Shown piece after piece: positions 24,001 to 32,281 of a DNA stretch of 64,000 nt (its first letter is position 1; each line of letters opens with the position of its first letter). Below the pieces are notes generated by a model that saw nothing but the letters and a program-made list of their open reading frames with translations, ran no database searches and was not told the origin of the DNA. This stretch comes from Cenococcum geophilum 1.58 (Eukaryota; Ascomycota; Dothideomycetes; Gloniales; Gloniaceae), in assembly GCA_001692895.1 (NCBI GenBank), contig KV748185.1, positions 434,001-498,000 of the forward strand, given 5' to 3'. A program made the position numbers and the translations under genes.

Positions 24001-25600
24001 ACAGAACTAAGTACGGACTCTACAGATACTAAGATATATCCTATTAACTCCATAGAACTTAACCTTATTAATAAACTGCTACAGGCAAACTATACAGCCC
24101 TATCTCTATAAGAGTACTATAAAAAGGCAAAGGACGTTACCAGCCTATAGTCCCTTAAAAATGGACTACTTAAGCACTATAAACGGCTAGTAGTAGCAGA
24201 GAAACAGAACCTACGGACCCAGCTTATTACCAAAGTACATACCTAGGTATCTACGGCCCACCTAGGAAAAAATAAGACCCATAGGATTATTAGCGAGCAC
24301 TACTACTAGCCCAGAATAGTTATAGATATTAACCGCTTTATACAGAACTATAACAACTATTATAGGTCTATAATTCCACAAGATAAAACCCTAGGACTAT
24401 TAAAGCCACTCCCAATACCAGAACGCCCCTAGTAGTATATCTCTATAGACTTCCACAAGCTACCTCTAGACCGCGACGGATACGATATAGTTATAATTCT
24501 AGTTCACCGCTTTAGCAAGCGCCTATTTTTAATTCCCTATTACAAAAATATTAATACTAAAGAGGCGGCCTAACTGTATATCTACTACGTTTATAGAATC
24601 TACGGACTACCAGATACTATTATATCCAATTATAGGCCGTAGTTTATATCGGCCTTCTGGAACGAGTTCACCCGGATCTTAGGTATTAGGCTAAAGCTTT
24701 CTATAGCATACAACCCCTAAACAGACGGTTAGATAGAGATTATAAATTAATACTTAGACTAGAGATTCCGGCTATTTATTAACTACTTCTAGGATAACTA
24801 GGGCGAATTATTACCCCTAATAGACTACGCCCAGGCAACCCTACCCTACGACTCTATAGGATTCGCACCTATTTAGTTAGAAATAGGTTATTTACCCTAT
24901 ATAAGCTTTAATTAGGAAAGACCAGAAGGACCCTAGACCGTATATAAAAAACTATCTTATAAGGAAGCCTAGCAGTACGCCAAACACTTAGAAGAAGCCT
25001 AGAAAGTAGCCCGTATAAACCTAAAAAAGGCCTAGAAATTAATAAAATAATAGGTAAATAAGTATAAACGCGAGCTAGACTTTACCGTAGGCGATATAGT
25101 CTAGGTTATAATAAAAAACTAAAAGACAGAACGGCCTAGCCGTAAGCTAGACTATAAGATAGCAGGACCATATAAGATTTTTAATAAAGTAGGCAACTCG
25201 TATAAGGTTAAACTTCCGGATTTAATTAAGGTCTACCCTATTTTCTCGCCCGATAAGCTATAAAAGGCTATAAATAACCTATTGCCTAAACAAAAGAACA
25301 AACCGCCCCTACTAATTTAAGTTAATAGCGATAATAAATAGAAAATTAAAGAAATACTAGCCTATAAACTTATAAGGGGAACGCTAAAGTATTATATTAG
25401 CTAGAAAGGATATAACTTAGACCCTACTTAGTACCCTATATAGAACTTTATAGGTAGTCCCTATAAGCTTTAGAAGTTCTATAGCCGTTACCCCAATAAA
25501 CCTAGACCGCTAAAGTACCTAGATAAATAGATGGAATGCTAGTATAATAAAGATAATAAGCTACCGGAAGAGCATAAAGATAAGAATACCCTATAAGTGT
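21006..25600 (+). pseudogene. Gypsy B Gag C-terminus and Pol remnant
   Basis: Plus-strand reading with stops as Gln/Trp gives the end of Gag, a protease region (21.6-22.0 kb), then RT from about 22.55 kb (Asn-Ser-Pro-Ile-Leu-Phe near 22,775; Lys-Asp-Arg-Tyr-Pro-Leu-Pro near 22,855; Ala-Tyr-Leu-Asp-Asn-Ile-Ile-Ile-Tyr at about 23,110-23,135). RNase H follows (about 23.5-23.9 kb, with Asn-Cys-Ala-Asp-Ala-Leu near 23,885). The integrase core runs about 24.4-24.9 kb (Ser-Ile-Asp-Phe and Tyr-Asn-Pro-x-Thr-Asp-Gly). A C-terminal chromodomain-like segment lies near 25,340-25,450. Each domain has many stops. Confidence 0.88.
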
Positions 25601-25649
25601 AATATGGACGTACAAAGCCTGAGGGCAGGCTTTCTCAGAGGGGGGGTAA

Positions 25650-25851
25650 TGTTACGGCACTGGCAAATTGCCGTCACGTGATGGCAAAGTGCGGTCACGT
25701 GACCGGAGGATTGTATATAACTTCGAGCGGTGCTTCCGTTCTTCCCCTTTCCTTTCTCTAGCTTTAGATCCTCGTTTATAGATAATCCAACCGTACAGGC
25801 CTACGCGTCTCTCTTGCCGTGTCCGTGCCTCGATTGACCGAGTCGCTAACA
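25650..25851 (+). repeat. 3' LTR of gypsy B
   Basis: 202 bp, TGTTACGGCACTGG to GAGTCGCTAACA. It has fewer RIP changes than the 5' copy, so CpA and CpG sites are still present. An open stretch on its minus strand is not a gene. Confidence 0.93.
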
Positions 25852-26327
25852 TATATTATCTAACCTACTTATATTTAATACTATAACTAGGTAGTAATTA
25901 TATAACGGAACCTTATAGCAAGAACTACGGTAGGTCCTATTATTAGGCTAGGTATATAGAAAATGCAAATAATAATAGTCGATAATAAATAATAACTAGT
26001 AGAGTGGTTGCCTAATAGATTAACTCTAATTATATTCTAAGAATTACTATAAGGAAGGAACTATCTAGGTAGGGACTAAGGGTCCTTAAATACACAACCG
26101 TACTCCTATAAAATCCTTCTTATACGTAATGTACGTATGCTCTATCTGCTCTGTCACGGATTATATAGATCCTACAGATTATACAGATCACGTCACATGA
26201 CTTCGGCTACTATTCCTCGTCACATGGTTCTATCGGCTCCATTCTGGACCGTGCCTAAATCAACCAACTAGCTTCTTCCGACTCTTCCCCAAGTAGTCGT
26301 AACATCGTACTTAAAGTGTCCGTAACA
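25852..26327 (-). mobile_element. Gypsy A1, 5' end with LTR
   Basis: The A1 leader resumes immediately after gypsy B and reaches the A1 5' LTR at 25901-26327 (427 bp, first dinucleotide mutated from TG to TA, ending GTCCGTAACA). The outer 100-150 bp, nearest the gene island, are the least mutated of all three A LTRs. Confidence 0.9.
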
Positions 26328-26539
26328 AATCTAACTTACATTCTGCGACGATGTGTCTCGCCCCCTAGTATTCTTAGTAGGGTGTTATAATTTATAAATA
26401 TATAGATATAATTACCTAAAGAACCTATTGCATCAATAAAATATATAATAACTCTTATAGTAAGGACGTCGCTTGTAGAAATACACAGGGTTTGATTTTT
26501 AAAACATTCAAATCTCACCAAAGCGACGCCCATAAGCTC

Positions 26540-26676
26540 TCAGACGCTCCGCAGAAGATTTTGTCAGGTGACAGGGGTGCGCAGGGGGCTGAAATTAGTG
26601 CGCTGTTCTAATTGGTCCAGAAGAGGGTCTATGCGTTATCCCATGTCACGGAACAAATCTTCTGCGGAGCGTCTGA
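26540..26676. repeat. Short inverted-repeat element, MITE-like
   Basis: TCAGACGCTCCGCAGAAGAT at the left end is matched by its reverse complement at the right end. The inverted repeats are about 24 bp and enclose about 87 bp. No clear target duplication flanks it. Total length is 137 bp. Confidence 0.6.
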
Positions 26677-27011
26677 TTCATGAGATAAGGTTTGACAGGA
26701 TATTCTGTCAGCCGCAAGTCTGGTTTTGATTCCGGTGTTCCGCACGGACCATCTACTAGATGGACGCCGGCGGGTTAAGGGATACTAAGTAGAGCTATTC
26801 TAAACCCTAATGAGTATAATCAAGATTAGGATTACCTCTCTTATATCTTTAGGTGTAATCTGCAGCCTGCAAATGAGTAGATTAATGGGTCGTTGATCTG
26901 GAAGGGGACGTCGCAGGAATGCGGTAGTCGCCCGTGCAATTAGTTGGCGCGCGGGTCTACATCACCACTATAACGTAGTTATATTATTCATGTGATATCG
27001 TGACCGAAATA

Positions 27012-27059
27012 GAAATATATATAAGCTTCAATTTGGCCGATTTGAAATATATATAAGCT
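27012..27059 (+). promoter_or_regulatory. Duplicated TATA-like block upstream of ankyrin gene
   Basis: GAAATATATATAAGCT occurs exactly twice (27012-27027 and 27044-27059), about 230-280 bp upstream of the ATG at 27,290. It is a plausible core-promoter element, but this rests on sequence alone. Confidence 0.35.
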
Positions 27060-27289
27060 AGTTGTTGGTTTTATTATAAATTGATCAAATATCACCTCTA
27101 TGTGGCTCGCTACGTGGGGTGGCTCGCTTTCCGGTCAGCTACGTTATGACACATTTCATCAGCGGGAAGTGGGAGAATTTTTGATGCAGCCTCATTCCTG
27201 TAGGCAAATAAATTCTTACCGGCCCTCTTCACAGGTGCGTTTCCATCGTCAACCCATCCCCCACCACGAAACACCTCATCCCAACGAAA

Positions 27290-29176
27290 ATGAAACGCCG
27301 CCTCCAAATCCGCGTCGCAACAGGCGGCCACGCAGAAGGCTATGACCCCTCGGAGGACCTGACGGGCATCCTCCAGGCCGCGAGGGCCGGCAACGCGCAG
27401 GCGGTGCGGCAGTACCTCGACCGCGGCACGAGCGTCGAGACCAAGGACGACGACTTCCAGTACACGGTCCTGCACCACGCCACACTGAGCGGCAGCGCTG
27501 ACACCGTGCGGCTGGTGCTGAGCCGCCGCGCGAACGTCAACGTCGCCGCGGACGACGAGAGTGCGCTCATCATCGCGGCCCGAAAGGGGGACGCCGCTAT
27601 CGTCCGCATGCTCCTGCAGGCCGGGGCGTATGTCTCGGGCCTGACCAGCCCCGGCACGTACCCGCTGCTCGCGGCCGCCGGGGCCAAAGACGAGGCCGTC
27701 ATCGACCTCCTCCTTCGTGCCGGGGCTAGCGTTCGGGCTGTCGACACCCAGGGGCAGGGCGTCCTGCACAAAGCCGCGACGGGGAATATTTGCGTGTTGC
27801 AGGCGCTTCTGCGTGCCGGCGCGTCTGTCAATGCCGTGGACAACGAGGGCCGCACGCCGCTGCATCTCGCTGTGGAGATACACTGGGAGCACGTGAAGGA
27901 GCAGATGAACGTTCGCTCGGAGATTGTCCAGGTTTTGCTCGCCGACGGAGCGGACCCCAATGCGAGGGCCAAGGACGGCGCTACGCCACTGCATGTGGCG
28001 ATTATGTCGCGGACAACCGACGCGGTGAAGCACCTGCTCGAGGCTGGCGCGGATGTCAATGCCAGGGACAACGATGGGTGGATCCCGCTTATGGGGGCCG
28101 CATATGACGGCGACCCGGGCATTGTGCGCCTGCTCCTCCGGCACTCCGCCGCTGTGGCGTCCCCGTCCGCCGGCCTTGGCAACGCGCTGCAGACTGCTGC
28201 TGTCCGGGGGAACGTCAGGGTGCTGCGGCTGCTGCTTGATGGCGGCGTGGATGTTAACTTGTCAGGCGGCGAGTACGGGAATGCCTTGCAGGCGGGGGCG
28301 TTCAATGGGCGCCTGAACGTGGTTCGCAACCTTGTGAGTCGTGACGCCCGGATCGACATGCGCGGGAAGCATGCGGATGCTGTCCAGGCTGCTACCGCCG
28401 GGAGGAAGCGTGCCGTTGCGGATTGGCTTCGCGGCTGGCAGGCTGGCACAGTGACGCTGAGGGGCGACCAGGAGACCATAGTGGTGAAGGGGAGGCAGAC
28501 CACGAAGCGGGTTGATCTCAATAAAGATGATCCCAGGCCGGAAGACGATCCGGATGGCTACGGCGAGTATGAGCAGGAGGAGTACCCCGAGCCCGAACCC
28601 GTGCCCGAACCAGCCTGGAGCCGGGGTGTTTCCGGTACAAACATGTACTCCGCTGGGCCTAGTGGTGCAGGAGGGTCGGGATGGGGTGACTCCAACGTGT
28701 GCCGCGAGTGCGGCAAGCAGTTCAAGACGTCGGGTGCCTTGCTGCAGCACCAGAACTCCACGGGCCACGGAGGCGAAGACGACGGGGACGATGAAGATGA
28801 AGCGAACTACAGTGACGATAACAATTTGGGCGACAGCTACGACAACGAGTGCCCGATGTGCGGCAAGTCGTTCAGTTCTGTGAATGCCCTCTCCTGCCAC
28901 ATGCGAGACACCGGGCATGGTATGGGCGGACCAAACACGTACGGGGCCAGCTACGAGGGCGAGAGTGAGGAAGATGATTCCACCATGTGCCATGTCTGCG
29001 GCAGGAACTTCAAGACGCACCAGTCCCTCTTGCAGCACCAGAGGGACACGGGGCATGATGAGGACGATGAGGACGATGAGGACGATGATTTGATGTGTAG
29101 GATGTGCCGGATGCGGTTTGCGAGCAGGAACGACCTGTTCCGACACTTGGATCAGAATGAACATCACAGGATTTGA
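27290..29176 (+). CDS. Ankyrin-repeat protein with four C2H2 zinc fingers
   Basis: One uninterrupted 628-codon frame in unmutated, GC-rich DNA. Residues about 24-390 are ankyrin repeats, with repeated Thr-Pro-Leu-His / Ala-Ala-x-x-Gly / Val-x-x-Leu-Leu-x-x-Gly-Ala-x-Val-Asn units, clearest at 90-290. An acidic, Pro/Glu-rich linker (about 410-445) follows. Four zinc fingers of spacing C-x2-C-x12-H-x5-H come next (Cys471/474 with His487/493; Cys521/524 with His537/543; Cys567/570 with His583/589; Cys603/606 with His619/625), separated by Asp/Glu-rich spacers. The x5 His spacing is that of fingers often found in RNA- or double-stranded-nucleic-acid-binding proteins. A scaffold with nucleic-acid binding is inferred; the partner is unknown. 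Long frames on the opposite strand are a by-product of high GC. No intron is needed. Confidence 0.88.
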   Translation: MKRRLQIRVATGGHAEGYDPSEDLTGILQAARAGNAQAVRQYLDRGTSVETKDDDFQYTVLHHATLSGSADTVRLVLSRRANVNVAADDESALIIAARKGDAAIVRMLLQAGAYVSGLTSPGTYPLLAAAGAKDEAVIDLLLRAGASVRAVDTQGQGVLHKAATGNICVLQALLRAGASVNAVDNEGRTPLHLAVEIHWEHVKEQMNVRSEIVQVLLADGADPNARAKDGATPLHVAIMSRTTDAVKHLLEAGADVNARDNDGWIPLMGAAYDGDPGIVRLLLRHSAAVASPSAGLGNALQTAAVRGNVRVLRLLLDGGVDVNLSGGEYGNALQAGAFNGRLNVVRNLVSRDARIDMRGKHADAVQAATAGRKRAVADWLRGWQAGTVTLRGDQETIVVKGRQTTKRVDLNKDDPRPEDDPDGYGEYEQEEYPEPEPVPEPAWSRGVSGTNMYSAGPSGAGGSGWGDSNVCRECGKQFKTSGALLQHQNSTGHGGEDDGDDEDEANYSDDNNLGDSYDNECPMCGKSFSSVNALSCHMRDTGHGMGGPNTYGASYEGESEEDDSTMCHVCGRNFKTHQSLLQHQRDTGHDEDDEDDEDDDLMCRMCRMRFASRNDLFRHLDQNEHHRI

Positions 29177-30745
29177 TCATGGCGAGACGCAGTGGATCGA
29201 GATGGACGTGCTGGGAAATCGTTTCCCATTCGTTTCTCATTTCTAGCATAGAACAGCAAAATGAATCTAAGCCGGCGTGTTGTAAATTCTGTTGGTAGCG
29301 GGGGTATTTGGGCAGTCTCTTTGAGCTCAGCGATTTGCACGTGGCAGGTCACGTGGCACAGCACGGGCCACACTGGAGAGAGCTTCTTCTATATAGAGCA
29401 TCTTATATCTTTCCGCCAGCCTAGTCAGTGGTCTGACAAATTCCTTTCCTATTATACACCACCCGGACGCATCTCGATGTAAGTGCCTTATTAGCGCTGC
29501 TGATCATTCGGAGAACGCCGTCTGTTTTACTAGGTAAAATGGGGTTATAGGCAAAATATAAGGCATATTGCCAGGGTGTACGGTAGGGAGCAGGCAAGCC
29601 GAGCATGAGTTACATAAGAGAGTCGATGGAAGAGGACGATATGGTAATGAGTAGGGCAATACCCTAGTATAGAGACGAATCGATGGGGGAGGAAGGTAAG
29701 GTAAAAAGTAAGAGAGAGAAGGTGAGATTTAGTGTGGTGGGCGGAGGTTTCGCTTATCGGGCCGACCTTTTAGCGTGGTCTAGCCGACCTGTACGCACGT
29801 ATCAACGACACAGATCGAGGCTGCTTACTATTTGCAGGGGGTGTCCATGATGAATGGTGCCCAACACGTAGCCTGACTGAGATCCCTTTGTGTGGCAGAA
29901 GAGACTTTTCGTATTAGGCGCTTTGGGCGCTCCTGCCTGGGTTAGCATGCTGCAAGCACCCTAGCTAGCGTGATTTTATTAGTAAGCTTCACCAAAACAC
30001 GTCAATATTGTGATGCTAATAAAATACTATAGAACGCCACCACTATAAATACTTATAGGTAGTTTTAAGAAAGTTGGGCAAAAATTTTATAATGTATAAT
30101 ATTATAAATTTCTGCCCTTTATTAGCTAGCCCTAAAAGCTTTAAAGCTAAAAATACACAACTTTTTTTAAGCAGCATAGAAATAATATTTTACTAATAAT
30201 TTGATAGTTAAATAGATGGCGACGATATTGAAGCTTTTTAATCAACTATACTAAATATTATAGGCTTCCTGGCTATGTTGGTGCTATTACCCGAATATCC
30301 AAGCGTCAAAAGCGTCAATGAGGCGCTAGCATCCTTACTGCTAAGCAACCGCACTGACCAGAGGCTTCAACACCAAGTTCTGTACGGTATAGATCTAGAT
30401 TGGCTTATGAGGCGTGCATATACGAAAAGTCCTTGAAAACCCGCCACACAAAGGGATGTCACTGTACCCCGCTAGCTTGCAGGCTTTGGGCACACATGCA
30501 TTAGCCACTCTCGTTGCCTGATCTTTGGGTATGCACAAGTCGCTCGATGTCATTTGTCAGGTTGCCAGTGCTTAAATCCCCTCGATGAGAAGGGAAATGG
30601 AGCACGAATCGTGAGGATGGCCGACCACACTAGTCAGATATGGCGGCTCTGCTTCTAGCAACATAAGTCAGCTTTGGCTTTCTCTTGACCACTCCAAACC
30701 CCATTAAGCCTCCTGAAGTCGTAGTGCCTGTTGTGGTGGTCCAAA
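29177..30745. other. Intergenic between ankyrin gene and hydrolase gene
   Basis: No convincing coding sequence. It holds an inverted-repeat element (29,878-30,461, listed separately), within which lie smaller hairpins near 29,975-30,030 and 30,078-30,120. Frames of 60-73 codons near 29,260-29,600 show no family features. The last 285 bp would contain the hydrolase promoter; no clear TATA box is seen. Confidence 0.5.
29878..30461. repeat. Inverted-repeat element, about 580 bp
   Basis: ATCCCTTTGTGTGGC (29,882-29,896) is repeated in perfect inversion at 30,443-30,457. Further inside, GACTTTTCGTAT is also inverted (about 29,903 and 30,421). The interior is AT-rich with a long near-palindrome around 30,078-30,120 (GGGCAAAAATTTTATAAT and its complement). 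It has no coding capacity and looks like a non-autonomous DNA element. No certain target duplication is seen. Confidence 0.5.
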
Positions 30746-31856
30746 ATGTCTGCGAAAGTAATTAGTGAGCCAGCGAATGCTAGTGTCGAGTATGTGAGCT
30801 TCATCATGCAGTTTTCCGAATGGACATTTTACTGATTTACAAATAGCATCGTATTAGTTCATGGTTGGTGTGGGGAGGAGCAGCCTTGGACTCGGGGGCA
30901 GGGCAAAGATGCCGTTTGTTGGCCGGAGAGTATTCTTCCTGCTTTGGCGCCTCGGGCTCGGATCGTGACTTTCATCTACGACGCCAAAGTAGACAGGTTT
31001 TGGGCTGCCAAAAGAGATAACGACATAGACACCATCTCTGAAGACCTCTTGTGGGAATTGCAAGAGGTGCGATCCAAAACGAAAACGGTGAGTTGGAGCA
31101 AGACCTGCACAAAGGTTTAGAAACTGACTCTTGGTGAAGACTAAGCGTCCCGTAATTTTTGTTGCTCATAGTATCGGCGGCCTAGTTTGCGAAAATGTGA
31201 TGCTCTCACAGCTTCAACTCACGACGGATGAACTCAGCTAACCAAATTTTCAGGCGCTTGTGATGGCAAGCAACGGATCGCCAGCCGACAAAGAGCTCGG
31301 TAAGCTGGTGCAGCGATTTGCCCTCATCGGAACGCCGTCCCATGCCGACAAAGGTCTCTGGGCGGAGACAGGGGAGAAATTCTTCCAGCTCTGCGGAGAA
31401 AGCAGTCGTGCTGCTGCAGTGCGAGATGACCTCAAGAAGTCGGAGAAGCTGGCGGAGATCGGCGAGAACTTCCAAGCTTTCGTTCAGTCCCGAACAGCGC
31501 CAGGCGCCTTCGAAGTGGCATGCTTTTACGAAGGTATGGCTACCAAGATGGGAAAGACCAGGGTCGTGATTGTGGACGAGTCTGCTGTCAAGATCCCTGG
31601 TTGCCGAAATCCGTCTAGGCTGGAGGCTAATCACCAAGGCATGGCGGAAGCCGCGAGCAAGAATGACGCCCATTTCAAGCGCCTATCCCGGGTACTGGTC
31701 AGGTGGGCTGAAGAGCTCGGGAATGTGGAAGGTGACGATGAACTGGTGCGAAACCAGTTCAACGCGACATTTCATGGTGAGAATCGGGGCTTCCAGCTGG
31801 GTCAGAATACTGGCACCATTAACGACGTCCGATTTGGCGCTGAGCCGGCGAATTAG
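30746..31856 (+). CDS. SesB-like alpha/beta hydrolase with C-terminal sigma amyloid motif
   Basis: Exons 30746-30789, 30847-31087, 31140-31196 and 31254-31856 join in phase to 314 residues. Introns (57, 52, 57 bp) have GT/AG ends, the first with the consensus donor GTATGT. The fold is a lipase-like serine hydrolase: Ile-Val-Leu-Val-His-Gly near residues 16-21, nucleophile Ser106 in Val-Ala-His-Ser-Ile-Gly-Gly, the Gly-Thr-Pro block near 140, and possible Asp222 and His241. Residues about 281-308 form an Asn/Gly-rich repeat (NATFHGENRGFQLGQNTG core) matching the sigma motif. SesB proteins are known as putative effectors paired with STAND/NLR proteins. The next gene downstream is such an NLR, with the same motif at its N-terminus. 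Cell-death or defence output is inferred. The final exon is open to its stop; the alternative of a separate 198-codon gene starting in exon 4 is unlikely, because the catalytic block lies upstream. Confidence 0.87.
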
Positions 31857-32281
31857 GGTGATGACAACTGGAGCCCTCTGTAATTTCGACGAATACCTGA
31901 CAAGTGTCTGTTTCAAGGGGCTGCACTGCCACCACATTAGAAATGCTGTGTCGAGAACTGAGCTCGTCGTTAGTGGTGGTATAGATGCAATTCTCTGTAT
32001 GGCCGAGCCACATGTAGAAGCAGGGCTTCAAATAACCAGATATTAGCTGAGTAGATGCCAGTTTCGGCCAATGCGGAGCTGTTCTATGCATGCGTGTTGC
32101 CGTATGACCGGTTTTCCGAGCCTAACTCCGCATACAGACGAGGCTGAGAAAAGAGGCACCAATCACTGAAATACAATAAACGGGGCTGGCCATTCTTTCT
32201 ATTTATAGGCACACACGATTCCGGCATTCCTTCACCTGCGACCTTCAAGCAAACCTCAAGCGGCTCTAAAGCCCAAGACCA
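31857..32281. other. Intergenic: hydrolase to NLR
   Basis: 425 bp between the hydrolase stop and the NLR start codon, same strand. It must contain the 3' end of the first gene and the promoter of the second. Overlapping short frames here are not supported by any family feature. Confidence 0.6.

Larger units (their letters stand above)
5799..25851 (+). mobile_element. Gypsy B, complete with nested A2
   Basis: A plus-strand Ty3/gypsy chromovirus is bounded by 202-bp LTRs and flanked by CATAT (5794-5798) and TATAT (25852-25856). The difference is the C-to-T change expected from RIP at CpA. Removing nested A2 and its 5-bp duplication leaves about 5.86 kb, a normal length for the family. A polypurine tract (AGAGGGGGGGTAA, 25637-25649) lies directly before the 3' LTR. 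It was inserted into the leader of gypsy A1. Coding order is gag, protease, RT, RNase H, integrase, chromodomain, all with many stops. Confidence 0.92.
26328..27289. other. Intergenic: TE edge to ankyrin gene
   Basis: Base composition returns to normal over this stretch. Apart from the short inverted-repeat element and the duplicated TATA-like block listed separately, I see no gene. Short frames of 65-81 codons lack any recognisable feature. Confidence 0.5.

Noticed and set aside
1..26327. Whether the AT-rich nested block is a centromere
   Set aside because: Nested RIP-mutated retrotransposons fit a regional fungal centromere, but they also fit any heterochromatic TE island. Only CENP-A data could tell.
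26690..26750. B-box-like GGTTTTGATTCCGG suggesting a tRNA or tRNA-derived SINE
   Set aside because: No A-box at the right distance and no cloverleaf could be drawn.
27110..28521. Long open frames (344 and 393 codons) opposite the ankyrin gene
   Set aside because: They have low-complexity Ala/Arg/Ser composition and no domain. The plus frame encodes clear ankyrin repeats, so these are GC-driven shadows.
28262..29167. 301-codon minus-strand frame opposite the zinc-finger region
   Set aside because: It is the complement of the acidic spacers and fingers, giving runs of Val/Ile/Leu with no domain.
31570..32046. 158-codon frame overlapping the end of the hydrolase gene
   Set aside because: It is out of frame with the catalytic and amyloid-motif segments and has no domain.
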